Shown piece after piece: positions 1 through 8,690 of a DNA stretch of 64,000 bases. Source of the stretch: Proluteimonas luteida (GTDB taxonomy: Bacteria > Pseudomonadota > Gammaproteobacteria > Xanthomonadales > Xanthomonadaceae); the NCBI RefSeq assembly GCF_021191695.1, contig NZ_JAIWPT010000008.1:62001-126000 (forward strand), in the 5' to 3' direction. Made by a program: the position numbers and the translations under genes. Position 1 is the stretch's first letter, and each line of letters opens with the position of its first letter. Below the pieces are notes generated by a model. It searched no databases. It saw nothing but the letters and a program-made list of their open reading frames with translations, and was not told the origin of the DNA.

Positions 1-2
1 AG

Positions 3-437
3 CCCCAGCCGCAGCCCGCGCCGCAGCAGGATGCCGCCGCCCAGCCGGAACTGACGCCGGAGCAGCGCGCGCAGATCGCCCGCCAGGATGCGGAGATGAG
101 CCAGGCCGCGCTGCAGGTGATGCAGATGATCGACGCCAACCAGATCGGCGAAGTCTGGGACGGCGCATCCGACGTCATGAAGCAGTCGGTGCCGCGCGAG
201 GAATTCGTCCGCCAGATCTCGGCCGACCGCACCCGCCTGGGCGCGCCGACCCAGCGCAGCCAGCCGACCGTCAGCCGCTCGCAGTTCCCGGCCGGTGCCG
301 AGGTGCCCGAGGGCATCTACATCAACATCGCGTCGCCGACCACGTTCGCCAACCAGGAGGCGCCGGTGCGCGAACTGGTCTCGTTCCGCTTCGATTCCGA
401 CCGCACCTGGCGCGTGTCGGGCTACAGCGTGCGCTGA
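3..437 (+). CDS. DUF4019-type protein, 3' part only
   Basis: Only the last 144 residues lie in the window; the frame is open from base 3, so the start is upstream. The first ~25 visible residues are a Pro/Gln/Ala-rich linker, followed by a compact domain beginning MQMIDANQIGEVWD, then a conserved arginine/glycine segment (RTRLGAPTQRS) and a C-terminal WRVSGYSV. This pattern fits the DUF4019 family of small exported or membrane-anchored proteins, whose function is unknown. Any signal peptide or partner domain upstream cannot be seen. A strong terminator follows 18 bases after the stop, so it ends its transcription unit. Confidence 0.7.
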   Translation, partial: PQPQPAPQQDAAAQPELTPEQRAQIARQDAEMSQAALQVMQMIDANQIGEVWDGASDVMKQSVPREEFVRQISADRTRLGAPTQRSQPTVSRSQFPAGAEVPEGIYINIASPTTFANQEAPVRELVSFRFDSDRTWRVSGYSVR

Positions 438-454
438 CCGCGCAGTCGTCGCAG

Positions 455-488
455 ACGGAAAACGGCGCCGCAGGGCGCCGTTTTCCGT
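455..488 (+). terminator. Intrinsic terminator after the DUF4019 gene
   Basis: A perfect 15-bp stem (455-469 with 474-488) closes a GCAG tetraloop, and the 3' arm contains TTTT. It can fold on either strand. It separates the first gene from the minus-strand S4 gene. Confidence 0.8.
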
Positions 489-624
489 TGCTGCCGCCGC
501 TGGCGCATCCGTCGTCGGAGACGGCTGGTGGATGGAGCAAGCCAGCAGCACTGCGGAGCGCAGTGGGGGGGAACCGCTCAGTCGTCGCTCCGCTGCTGCC
601 GGGGACCCGCGGATGCCAGCTGGA

Positions 625-858
625 TCAGGTCCGGGCCGGGTCCGCGGCGACGACGTGGATCTCGGTCGCGCCCAGCACGACCCGCTGCCCGGCGCGGATC
701 TTCGCGGTCTTGCGCAGTTCGACCGCGCCATCGACACGGACCGCGCCACTGGCGACCAGCGCCTTGCCGGCACCGCCGCTGTCGCACAGGCCCGCCAGCT
801 TCAGCAACTGGTTGAGCTCGACATGGTCGCGCTCGAGTTCGAAATCGACGGTCTGCAT
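625..858 (-). CDS. Small S4-domain RNA-binding protein, YbcJ-like
   Basis: A 77-residue protein that is essentially one S4 RNA-binding domain: LNQLLKLAGLCDSGGAGKAL, then GAVRVDGAVELRKTAKIRAG. This matches the YbcJ/S4-like group of stand-alone S4 proteins, thought to bind structured RNA or ribosomes; no precise role is established. The ATG at 858 is chosen because family members begin a few residues before the S4 fold. The frame stays open upstream to 1017, but that stretch looks like shadow coding. It has no operon partner and is divergent from the diguanylate cyclase at 1175. Shine-Dalgarno pairing is weak. Confidence 0.75.
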   Translation of the reverse strand: MQTVDFELERDHVELNQLLKLAGLCDSGGAGKALVASGAVRVDGAVELRKTAKIRAGQRVVLGATEIHVVAADPART

Positions 859-1174
859 CGGGGCGGCCTGTGGAAAAAGTGGGCAGGCATTGTCGCATCC
901 GCCGACGGCGGCCATGCCTGCGTCGCACATGGGGCATCGGCCGTGCTCGCCGGTGCCGCGCGAGTCGGGGCGGAGCAGCAGGGCCTCGGTCCGGCAGCGG
1001 CCGGCGGGAAAGACCACGGTACGCGGGCCGCCGGCGTTGCCGCGGAATGCGCATCACAGTGCGGCAACCCCGTCCGGGGTAAAAAAGCGCATGCGACGGC
1101 GCGCGGCAACGTGCCGTCGCCCCCCCACCATCGATGGATCTCGACATGCGTGCAGCAACCGCTGACGGGCGCAG
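859..1174. other. Non-coding gap between divergent S4 and GGDEF genes
   Basis: This 316-bp stretch must hold both divergent promoters, but no convincing -35/-10 pair is visible. It contains a 6+6 bp inverted repeat with a 2-nt centre (1067-1080, ACCCCG-TC-CGGGGT) followed by AAAAAA. The loop is too short for an RNA hairpin, so if it means anything it is a protein site. Confidence 0.4.
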
Positions 1175-2257
1175 ATGCTGACTGTGCCCCGGCCGCCCCG
1201 GCCCGACAACGAAATCGAGCGGCAGGCCACGCTGGATGCCTACCGCATCCTGGATACGCCGCGCGAGGCCGCGTTCGACGACCTGGTGGCGATCGCCACC
1301 GCGGTCTGCGACGTGCCGATCGCGATGGTCAGCCTGATCGACCGCGACCGCCAGTGGTTCAAGGCGTCCAGCGGCATCGACGTGACCGAGACCGGGCGCG
1401 ACGTCTCGTTCTGCGCCCACGCCATCCTCGACCCGGGCAACACGATGATCGTCCCCGATGCGCAGCTCGATGCGCGCTTCCGCGACAACCCGATGGTCAC
1501 CGGCGGGATGAAGGTCCGCTTCTATGCCGGCGCGCCGCTGCTGTCGGTGGAGGGGCTGCCGATGGGCACGTTCTGCGTCGTCGACGACCGCCCGCGCGAG
1601 CTCACGCCGACCCAGCGCCGCGCGCTGGAGGCGCTGTCGCGGCAGGCGTCGCGGCTGATGGAGATGCATCGGGTCACCCGTGAACTGCACCTGCAACTGG
1701 AGGAACGCGGCTGGTACGAACAGCAGCTGCTGCACTACCAGCAGGAGCTCGAATCGCAGAACGCCGACCTCGCCGAGCAGTCGGCCACCGATCCGCTGAC
1801 CGGCCTGGCCAACCGGCGCGCGTTCGCCAGGACGCTCGATGCGGCGATCCGCGATGCCGCCGGGACCGGCAGCCCGCTGGCGATCGGGGTCATCGACATC
1901 GACCACTTCAAGATGATCAACGATCTGCACGGGCATGCCGAGGGCGATCGCGTGCTGCAGGCGGTCGCGGAGATGCTGCGGGCGCATGGGGGCGCGGCGC
2001 GCGGCCGCGTCGCCCGCTACGGCGGCGAGGAGTTCGTCTGGCTGCTGGCCGACACCACGGGCGGGGACGCGGTCGCGCAGTGCGACCAGTTGCGCGGCGA
2101 CCTGGCGTTCGCGGCGACCGGACTGCCGGTGACCATCAGCGTCGGCGTTGCCGCGCTGCAGCCCGGCGAGGACGTTGCGGCGCTGTTCGCGCGCGCCGAC
2201 GAAGCGCTGTACGAGGCCAAGCGCGGCGGTCGCGACCGCGTGCATCTGGCGGCCTGA
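1175..2257 (+). CDS. GAF-GGDEF diguanylate cyclase
   Basis: 360 residues. An N-terminal GAF domain (about 24-160, starting ERQATLDAYRILDTP and including WFKASSGI) is joined by a coiled-coil linker (~165-205, rich in Glu/Gln/Leu) to a GGDEF domain (~206-355). The active-site loop is GGEEF at 283-287, and DIDHFKMIND with HGHAEGD are typical cyclase motifs, so synthesis of c-di-GMP from two GTP is expected. No RxxD product-inhibition site precedes the signature. There are no membrane segments: a cytoplasmic sensor-cyclase with unknown GAF ligand. Monocistronic as far as visible, with poor Shine-Dalgarno pairing at the ATG. Confidence 0.9.
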   Translation: MLTVPRPPRPDNEIERQATLDAYRILDTPREAAFDDLVAIATAVCDVPIAMVSLIDRDRQWFKASSGIDVTETGRDVSFCAHAILDPGNTMIVPDAQLDARFRDNPMVTGGMKVRFYAGAPLLSVEGLPMGTFCVVDDRPRELTPTQRRALEALSRQASRLMEMHRVTRELHLQLEERGWYEQQLLHYQQELESQNADLAEQSATDPLTGLANRRAFARTLDAAIRDAAGTGSPLAIGVIDIDHFKMINDLHGHAEGDRVLQAVAEMLRAHGGAARGRVARYGGEEFVWLLADTTGGDAVAQCDQLRGDLAFAATGLPVTISVGVAALQPGEDVAALFARADEALYEAKRGGRDRVHLAA

Positions 2258-2344
2258 GCCGGAGGCGGGGTCTTCTCCGGCTGCAGGAATCCGGTTGCCA
2301 GCGGAGCTTGCCAGTGCCGGTGGCCGCGCGGCCTTCAACACATT

Positions 2345-2427
2345 GTCGTCCAGAGCGCAGCGAGGGACCTGCTTGTCTTTTGGCACGCCTGCAGATGAAG
2401 CAGGCCTCTCGCTGCGCTCGGGACGAC
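2345..2427. repeat. Palindromic repeat (REP/BIME-like)
   Basis: Two 30-nt arms (2345-2374 and 2398-2427) are near-perfect inverted copies built around GAGCGCAGCGAG and its complement CTCGCTGCGCTC, with a 23-nt spacer. Such GAGCGCAGCGAGGGA elements are common dispersed intergenic repeats in this bacterial family. It lies between converging genes and may act as a transcript end. Confidence 0.7.
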
Positions 2428-2446
2428 CGGGCGGGTGCCTGCCGGT

Positions 2447-3388
2447 TCAGTCGGTGATCTGCTTCGCCTCGCCGGTGCCGATGTTCTCGGCGTGGACGAT
2501 GCGCCGCGGCCGCGACAGCGCCGGGTAGGCCACCACCGCGGCGAGGATGATCGCGACGCCGGCATAGAAGCGCGGCGACAGTTCGTGCTGCTCGCCGAGC
2601 AGCAGCATCGCCAGCGCGATCGCGTAGACCGGCTCCAGGTTCACCGCCAGTTGCGCGGCGAACGCGCTCATGTGCCGCAGCGCGACCAGCGACAGCGCGA
2701 ACGGCAGCAGGGTGCAGGCGAAGGCGAGCAGCAGCAGGTAGCCGGCGTCGTACAGGCCGGGCAGGGCCAGCAGCGGGCCGGCGAAGGCCGGGAACAGCAG
2801 CGGCATCAGCGGCGCGAGCAGGGTCAGGGTCAGCGTGCCGGCGCCCAGTTCCAGCGCGGTCACGGTCAACGGGTCGGCGTGCTCGACCAGGCGCTTGTTC
2901 AGGGATCCGAAGCAGGCGACGAACAGCGCCGACAGCGCGCCGACCGCGACGCCGATGCGCATGCCGTCGGGAATGCCGCCGACCACCAGCGCCACGCCCG
3001 GGAGCACCGCGATGCCGAGCGCGAGTTCGCGCCAGGAGAAGCGGGTGCGCGCGACCAGCGGTTCGATCAGCGCGACGAACACCGTCGCCAGCGCCATGCA
3101 GGTCGCCGCCACCGACGCGTTGGCCAGCTTCACCGCGCCGTAGAAGGTCAGCCAGTGCAACGCGACCAGCGCGCCGACGCCGGTGTAGGCCAGCAATAGC
3201 CGCGGCGGCAGCGCGCGCAGCCCGCGCCAGACCCGCGGCACCAGTGCCAGGGTGCCGGCGACCAGCAGCATCCGCCACCACACCAGCGGCAGCGCGGGCA
3301 GGGTGATCAGCTTGCCGAGGATCGCGGTGAAGCCCCACAGCAGCACGCAGAAATGGATCTGCCAGTAGGCCTTGGTGGTCGGGGTCAT
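2447..3388 (-). CDS. EamA/DMT-family permease
   Basis: 313 residues with about ten hydrophobic segments arranged as two tandem EamA repeats (~7-140 and ~150-285), the standard architecture of drug/metabolite transporters of the RhaT/YdcZ type. The first helix contains LLWGFTAILGK and the sixth ALFVACFGSLNKRL. The substrate cannot be told from sequence; relatives export amino acids or metabolites. The C-terminal ~25 residues are a polar cytoplasmic tail. It lies 65 bp downstream of the NTT-like carrier on the same strand and could share its transcript. Confidence 0.85.
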   Translation of the reverse strand: MTPTTKAYWQIHFCVLLWGFTAILGKLITLPALPLVWWRMLLVAGTLALVPRVWRGLRALPPRLLLAYTGVGALVALHWLTFYGAVKLANASVAATCMALATVFVALIEPLVARTRFSWRELALGIAVLPGVALVVGGIPDGMRIGVAVGALSALFVACFGSLNKRLVEHADPLTVTALELGAGTLTLTLLAPLMPLLFPAFAGPLLALPGLYDAGYLLLLAFACTLLPFALSLVALRHMSAFAAQLAVNLEPVYAIALAMLLLGEQHELSPRFYAGVAIILAAVVAYPALSRPRRIVHAENIGTGEAKQITD

Positions 3389-3453
3389 CGTCGCGGCGCG
3401 TGCTCGGGTCGCGCATTATCCATCGCAGCCGGGGGCCTGCGCGCCGGCTTGGG

Positions 3454-4776
3454 TCAGCGCGGCAGCGGACCGTCCGTCGTCGATGTCTCCTGCACCGCGG
3501 CGCGCCGCTGCTGCGCGCGCCCCAGCCAGATGCCCAGCGCGGCCCACACCAGCGCCAGCGGCAGCACCACGCTGACCAGCCCGCCCAGGGCCAGCCCGAG
3601 CCGTCCGAGCAGGCCCTCGGTCTGCGCGCCGATCACGTCGCCGGCACGGTAGACGAAGGTGTCGATGACCGCCTTGGCCTTGTACTTGTCCTCGCGGCTG
3701 ACCACGGTGAACAGCGTCTCGCGCGCGGGCCGGGTCAGGCCGCGCTGCAGCGCGCGGTTGGTCGCCTCCAGCAGGATCAGCACCAGGAACGAGCCGTAGA
3801 TCGCCAGGCCGAGGAAACCGATCGCCATCGCCACCGGCAGCGCGGCCAGCGCGAAGGCCAGGCCGAAACGCTTGATGATGTGGCCGGTCAGCGTGACCTG
3901 CAGCGCCAGCACCGCGACCTGGGTCCACATGTCGATGTTGCCGAGCAGGCTGGTGCGCGCGTCGAGGTCGTCGACCGCGGCCTCGACCATCTGCAGGCGG
4001 GTGAAGTAGATGAAGGTCGCGACGATGGTCATGACGATCACGTAGCCGGCGATGCCGAGCAGGTACGGCGAGGCGCAGACCGCCCGGATGCCGGCCCAGG
4101 CGCTGCCGCCGATGCGCGTGGCTTCGTCGGCCGCGGGCGTTGCGGCCGAGGCGTCTTCCGCCGCGCTGCGGTCGGAGCGCAGCCACACCAGCACCCACGC
4201 GGTGGCGATGGCCAGCGCCAGGAACAGCGCGGCGACCAGCAGCAGGTTCGGCGTGCCCAGCGGCTCGGCCAGTTGCGACGCCAGCCACGGGCCGAAGATC
4301 GCGCCGAGGGTGCCGCCGACGGCGATCAGCGCGAACACGCGCTTGGCCTGGTCGCTGGTGAAGCGATCGGCCATCAGGGCCCAGAACACCATCGTCACGA
4401 ACAGGTTGAACACGCTGAACCAGACGTAGAACACCTGGCCGCTGCGCGCGCCGACCGCGCCCGGGGCGAACATCAGCAGTGCCCAGAAGCCGACCAGGCT
4501 GAGGATGAAGAACGCGTAGGTCGCGGAGATGAACTGCAGGCGCCGGAAGCGGCTCACCAGCCAGCCGAACACCGGATTGACCAGCAGGGTGACCACCGCC
4601 GTGCCGATGAACAGCCAGCGGATGCTGTCGATGCCGCGCTCCATGCCGAGCGCATCGCGCGCCGGACGCAGCAGCATCAGCGCGGTCAGGATGAAGAAGA
4701 AGAACAGGCCGGCGACCAGCACCGGCGCCACCTCCCCACGGCGCAGGTTCAGCAGCGGCGAAAGGAGATTACGCAT
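3454..4776 (-). CDS. MFS carrier resembling NTP/NDP exchange (NTT) transporters
   Basis: 440 residues, about twelve membrane segments. The first loop carries LRPARDALG after helix 1, the signature position of the bacterial NTT/Npt1-like branch of the major facilitator family. The central loop (~200-225) is Ala/Asp-rich, and a cytoplasmic loop near residue 350 reads RPARETLFTVVSREDKYKAK, also typical. True NTTs of obligate intracellular bacteria import ATP; free-living relatives such as this one have no assigned substrate, so ATP exchange should not be assumed. It starts 49 bp after the aldo/keto reductase stop and is probably co-transcribed with it. Confidence 0.75.
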   Translation of the reverse strand: MRNLLSPLLNLRRGEVAPVLVAGLFFFFILTALMLLRPARDALGMERGIDSIRWLFIGTAVVTLLVNPVFGWLVSRFRRLQFISATYAFFILSLVGFWALLMFAPGAVGARSGQVFYVWFSVFNLFVTMVFWALMADRFTSDQAKRVFALIAVGGTLGAIFGPWLASQLAEPLGTPNLLLVAALFLALAIATAWVLVWLRSDRSAAEDASAATPAADEATRIGGSAWAGIRAVCASPYLLGIAGYVIVMTIVATFIYFTRLQMVEAAVDDLDARTSLLGNIDMWTQVAVLALQVTLTGHIIKRFGLAFALAALPVAMAIGFLGLAIYGSFLVLILLEATNRALQRGLTRPARETLFTVVSREDKYKAKAVIDTFVYRAGDVIGAQTEGLLGRLGLALGGLVSVVLPLALVWAALGIWLGRAQQRRAAVQETSTTDGPLPR

Positions 4777-4825
4777 GGTGGGGGTCCCCGTGGGTCGATG
4801 AGGCGGTCGGACGGCCGGCCGGCGC

Positions 4826-5806
4826 TCAGGCGAAGAGCCGCACCAGCTCGGTCTGCTGCGCGTCGCTGAGCAGCGGGCCGGTGCCGGCCTGGAGCTGGTC
4901 GGCCTGGCGGTCGGGACGGCTGGTGGCCGGGATCACCGCGGTGACCGCCGGGTGGCTGATCGCGAACTTCAGGAACAGCTGCGCCCACGAGGTGATGCCC
5001 AGTTCCGCCGCCCATCCGGGCAGTTCGCGGTTGCCGACCTCGGCGAACAGCCTGCCGTCGTCGAAGGCGCGGTTGATCAGCACCGCGGCACCGGCGTCCT
5101 GCGCGGCGGGCAGCACCGTGCGCGCGGCCTGCGGAGCGTTGACCGAGTAGTTGATCTGCACGAAGTCGGGCTTGAGTTCGCGCACCGCGCGCGTGGTCGC
5201 GTCGTGGCCGCTCTCGATGTAGTGGGTGAAGCCGATGTACTTTGCCAGTCCCTGCGCCTTGAGTTCCTGCGCGTACGGCCAGGCGATGTCGAGCGCGCGC
5301 AGGTTGTGCACCAGCAGCAGTTCGACCTTCTCCGTCTGCAGCTTGCGCTGGCTCTCGGCCCACTGCGCCTCCATCGACGCACGGTCGTCGGCGGCGATCT
5401 TGGTGGCGAGGAAACACTGGTCGCGCCAGCCGCCGTCGGCCAGCAGCGCGCCGAGCACCTCGTCGGCATTGCCGTAGTTGGGCGAGGTGTCGAACACCCG
5501 GCCGCCGCCTTCGAAGAACACCTTCATGGTCTCCTTCAGCGCCTCGAACTCGGGCGAACCCAGCGCGACCTCGTAGCTGCCCGACGTGCCGGCGCCGATC
5601 ACCGGCAGCGCTTCGCCGGTGGCGGGGATCGTGCGCGTCAGCAGCGCGCCGGCGGCAGGCGTCGGCGCGGGACCGGCCGGCGCCGCCGGGGTGGCGGCGG
5701 TACCGGCGGAAGCGACGGTGTCGCGGCTGCAGGCGGCGAGCGGTGCCAGGGCCAGGCCGGTGGCGGCGAGCGAGGCGGTCGTCAGGAAGCGGCGGCGTGA
5801 GTTCAT
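4826..5806 (-). CDS. Tat-exported aldo/keto reductase, probable lipoprotein
   Basis: 326 residues from the ATG at 5806, chosen because it begins MNSRRRFLTTA, a twin-arginine signal followed by a hydrophobic core and a lipobox (LAAC, Cys26). After a Pro/Ala linker comes an AKR (beta/alpha)8 barrel with all four catalytic positions recognisable: Asp106 and Tyr111 in FDTSPNYG, Lys136 in LATKI, His167 in LLLVHN. NAD(P)H-dependent carbonyl reduction is the family reaction, but a Tat route to the envelope is unusual for a nicotinamide-dependent enzyme and implies cofactor loading before export. It is divergent from a LysR gene 100 bp away, the likely regulator. Confidence 0.85.
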   Translation of the reverse strand: MNSRRRFLTTASLAATGLALAPLAACSRDTVASAGTAATPAAPAGPAPTPAAGALLTRTIPATGEALPVIGAGTSGSYEVALGSPEFEALKETMKVFFEGGGRVFDTSPNYGNADEVLGALLADGGWRDQCFLATKIAADDRASMEAQWAESQRKLQTEKVELLLVHNLRALDIAWPYAQELKAQGLAKYIGFTHYIESGHDATTRAVRELKPDFVQINYSVNAPQAARTVLPAAQDAGAAVLINRAFDDGRLFAEVGNRELPGWAAELGITSWAQLFLKFAISHPAVTAVIPATSRPDRQADQLQAGTGPLLSDAQQTELVRLFA

Positions 5807-5906
5807 GGTCGGTTCCGTGCGAGTGGTCGAGTCGAAGTCGATGATATGTTCTTTGGGCGTCAATAATGGACGCGAAAATCAAAAGTAAATTCGAACCAGT
5901 CGAAAT
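5807..5906. promoter_or_regulatory. Divergent control region, aldo/keto reductase and LysR
   Basis: This 100-bp AT-richer intergenic region must carry both promoters. TTCGA-N5-TCGAA (5890-5904) is an inverted repeat ending two bases before the LysR ATG, and a cluster of TCGA direct repeats (TCGAGTCGAAGTCGA, 5828-5842) lies near the other start. Both are candidate LysR-type operator half-sites; the first would allow autorepression. This is inferred from position and symmetry only. Confidence 0.45.
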
Positions 5907-6836
5907 ATGGACCAGCTCGATACCCTGCGCCTGTTCGTGGCCATCGCCGACCGCGGCAGCCTCTCGGCGGTGGCGCGCGCCTGGGCGCTGTCGCCGTCGA
6001 CGGTGACGCTGGCGCTGCAGCAGCTCGAGGAACGCCTGGGCGCGCGCCTGGTCGTACGCACCACCCGCCGCCTGTCGCTGACCGCCGAGGGCGAGCGCTT
6101 CCTCGGCGACTGCCGGCGCATCCTCGGCCAGCTCGACGACGCGATGCAGGGCCTGGGCGAAGGCGGGCAGCTCAGCGGCGAGATCCGGATCACCGTGACC
6201 AACGATTTCGGTCGCGCGCAGCTGGCGCCGCTGCTCGACCGCTTCCTCGCCCTGCATCCCGGGGTGCGCATCGCCCTGGTGCTGACCGATGGCGTCGTCG
6301 ACCTGGTCGACGGCGGCTACGACATCGGCATCCGCACCGGCCCGCTGCAGGATTCGCGACTGCGCGCGCGGCGCCTGCTCGCCGGTGCGCGCCGGGTCTG
6401 CGCGGCACCGGCGTACTGGCGCCGGGCCGGCGTGCCGCGGCATCCGCGCGAGCTGGCCGCGCACAACTGCCTGGTCCTGGACCGCCCCGGCGCACCGCAG
6501 TCGAACTGGCGCTTCCAGGAGGCCGGGCGCGAGTTCGCGGTCAAGGTCGGCGGCAACCGCACCGCCAACGACGGCGGGGTGCTGCGGGAGTGGGCGGTCG
6601 CGGGCGGCGGCGTGGTGATGAAGGCGGGCTGGGACATCGGCGACGATCTCGCCGCGGGCCGGCTGCAGCCGGTGCTCGACGACTTCCGCATCGACGACAT
6701 CAACCTCTACGCCGTGCATGCCGCGGGCCAGCGCACCCCGCACCGGGTCGCGGCGCTGATCGAGTTCCTCGCCGCGGCGCTCGAGCCCGCGTCGCCTGCC
6801 GGCGGCGGCCCGCTCAGTCGCGCGGATCGTCGCTGA
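5907..6836 (+). CDS. LysR-family transcriptional regulator
   Basis: 309 residues. The winged helix-turn-helix occupies residues ~5-62 (LDTLRLFVAIADRGSLSAVA ... VVRTTRRLSLTAEG) and the effector-binding fold residues ~92-295, with YDIGIRTGPL and the typical AAPAYWRRAG segment of the AaeR/DmlR-like group. It probably controls the divergent reductase-carrier pair. No good Shine-Dalgarno precedes the ATG; the sequence there is AT-rich and overlaps a candidate operator. Its 3' end overlaps the end of hmuV by 23 bp tail to tail. Confidence 0.9.
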   Translation: MDQLDTLRLFVAIADRGSLSAVARAWALSPSTVTLALQQLEERLGARLVVRTTRRLSLTAEGERFLGDCRRILGQLDDAMQGLGEGGQLSGEIRITVTNDFGRAQLAPLLDRFLALHPGVRIALVLTDGVVDLVDGGYDIGIRTGPLQDSRLRARRLLAGARRVCAAPAYWRRAGVPRHPRELAAHNCLVLDRPGAPQSNWRFQEAGREFAVKVGGNRTANDGGVLREWAVAGGGVVMKAGWDIGDDLAAGRLQPVLDDFRIDDINLYAVHAAGQRTPHRVAALIEFLAAALEPASPAGGGPLSRADRR

Positions 6837-7620
6837 CCACCAGCGGCACACCACGGGTAGGATGTTCGAGCACCAGCACCGGCTGCCGGTAGACGCGCTC
6901 GATCGTCGACCGGGTCAGCACCTCGCGCGGGCTGCCGTCGGCGGCGACCCGGCCGTCCTGCAGCATGACGATGCGGTCGGCATGGCCTGCGGCGAGGTTG
7001 AGGTCGTGCAGCACCACGATCACGCACGCGCCCTCGTCGGCCAGCCGCCGCGCGGTGCGCAGCACCGACTCCTGGTGCTGCAGGTCGAGCGCGGCGGTGG
7101 GTTCGTCGAGCAGCAGCACCGGCGTGGTCTGCGCCAGCACGCGCGCGAACGCGGTGCGCGAGGCTTCGCCGCCGGACAGGGTCTGCACGTCGCGGTCGGC
7201 GAGATGGACGATATCGGCCGCGGCCAGCGCGTCGTCGACGATGCGGGCATCCTGCGCCGGCTGCGGCGGATGCGGCAGCCGGCCCATCGCCACCACCTCG
7301 CGCACGCTGAAGGCGAAGCGCACCGCGTGGTCCTGCGGCAGCACGCCGCGTTCGCGCGCCAGTGCCCTGGCCTTCCAGTCGGACAGGTCCGCGCCGGCCA
7401 GGCGCACGCCGCCCGCGGCCGGCACGAGGTCGCCGGCCGCGACCGCCAGCAGCGTCGACTTGCCGGCACCGTTGGGACCGACCAGCGCGGTCAGCGAGCC
7501 ACGGGCGAAGCGCAGGTCGACGGCATCGAGGATCGCGCGGCCGTCGATGCGCACCGAGACCTGCGACAGCACCAGCACGTCGTCGCCGGCGGCGTCGTGC
7601 GGGCGTCCGGCGGCGGTCAC
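6814..7620 (-). CDS. hmuV: Haemin/ferric-siderophore ABC transporter ATPase
   Basis: 268 residues from a GTG at 7620 that overlaps the permease stop as GTGA; the frame is open further upstream but inside the permease gene. Walker A GPNGAGKST (48-56), signature LSGGE (148-152), Walker B LLLDEP (169-174) and the switch histidine in VLHDLNLA (His205) are all intact. It should energise import through the adjacent FecCD-type permease. The HmuV/FecE/BtuD family handles haem, ferric siderophores or cobalamin; the surrounding siderophore genes favour an iron compound, but the ligand is not proven. Confidence 0.85.
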   Translation of the reverse strand: MTAAGRPHDAAGDDVLVLSQVSVRIDGRAILDAVDLRFARGSLTALVGPNGAGKSTLLAVAAGDLVPAAGGVRLAGADLSDWKARALARERGVLPQDHAVRFAFSVREVVAMGRLPHPPQPAQDARIVDDALAAADIVHLADRDVQTLSGGEASRTAFARVLAQTTPVLLLDEPTAALDLQHQESVLRTARRLADEGACVIVVLHDLNLAAGHADRIVMLQDGRVAADGSPREVLTRSTIERVYRQPVLVLEHPTRGVPLVVSDDPRD

Positions 7621-8690
7621 AGCGCGCTCCGGTGGCGCCGGCGCAGCACCAGCCACAGGAAGAACGGCGCGCCGAGCGCGGCCGAGAACAGGCCGAGCGG
7701 GATTTCCGACGGCGGGTCGAGGCTGCGCGCGGCGGTATCGGCGACCACCACCAGCAGCCCGCCGACGACCGCCGACAGCGGCAGCAGCCAGCGATGCCCC
7801 GGGCCGGCCAGCAGGCGCACGAAATGCGGCACGACCAGGCCGACGAAGCCGACCACGCCGGCGAACGCGACCGCCGAGCCGACCAGCAGCGCGCACACCG
7901 CGACCAGCATCACCCGCGTGCGGCGCACGTCCAGGCCGATGTGCTGGGCCTGGCGCTCGCCGAGCGCGAGCATGTCCAGTGGCCTGGCCAGCGTCGACAG
8001 CAGCGCGGCGCCGACCGCGAACGCCGGCAGCGCGGCCAGCAGGTCGCGCCAGTCGGCCATCGCCAGCGAGCCCATCTGCCAGAACACCAGCGACTGCAGC
8101 TCGCTGGCATCGGCGATGTAGGTGAAGAAGCCGATCGCGGCCGAGCAGCCCGCGGCGATCGCGATGCCGACCAGCAGCAGCGTCGCCGTGCCCGAGCCGC
8201 GGTCGGGGCGCGCCAGCAGGTAGATCAGCGTGGTGGTCAGCGCGCCGCCGGCGAACGCGGCGACCGGGATGGTCCAGGCGCCGAGCGCGGTCGCGCCGAG
8301 CACGATCGCCGCGACCGCGCCGAGCGCGGCGCCGTGGGTCACGCCGACGATGCCCGGGTCGGCCAGCGGGTTGCCGAACAGGCCCTGCAGGCCGGCGCCG
8401 GCCATCGCCAGCGACGCGCCGACCAGCACCGCCAGCAATGCGCGCGGCACGCGCAGGTTCCAGACCACCGAGATGTCGCGCTGGCTCAGCGCGCCGGCAT
8501 CGACCAGGCCGAGCTTGTGCGCGATCACGTGGACCACGTCGCCCGGCGGAATGCGCAGCGGGCCGATGCCGAACGACAGCACGATCACCAGCGCCAGCAG
8601 CGCCAGCGCGACGACGAACAGCAAGCCGCCGGGCGGACGGCGCACGACCCCGGAGCGCCGGGCAGCCGCCGCGCGCATCGCGTCGCTCAT
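7617..8690 (-). CDS. hmuU: FecCD-family ABC permease (HmuU-like)
   Basis: 357 residues with about ten membrane helices of the FecCD/BtuC type. Diagnostic segments are LRVPRALLAVLVGASLAMAG (near 80-100), GLFGNPLADPGIVGV and GFVGLVVPHFVRLL near the C-terminus, the part that contacts the ATPase. The ATG at 8690 is chosen because it overlaps the hmuT stop as ATGA. Functions as a homodimeric inner-membrane channel with HmuV and the lipoprotein HmuT. A longer open frame upstream lies wholly inside hmuT and is not used. Confidence 0.85.
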   Translation of the reverse strand: MSDAMRAAAARRSGVVRRPPGGLLFVVALALLALVIVLSFGIGPLRIPPGDVVHVIAHKLGLVDAGALSQRDISVVWNLRVPRALLAVLVGASLAMAGAGLQGLFGNPLADPGIVGVTHGAALGAVAAIVLGATALGAWTIPVAAFAGGALTTTLIYLLARPDRGSGTATLLLVGIAIAAGCSAAIGFFTYIADASELQSLVFWQMGSLAMADWRDLLAALPAFAVGAALLSTLARPLDMLALGERQAQHIGLDVRRTRVMLVAVCALLVGSAVAFAGVVGFVGLVVPHFVRLLAGPGHRWLLPLSAVVGGLLVVVADTAARSLDPPSEIPLGLFSAALGAPFFLWLVLRRRHRSAL

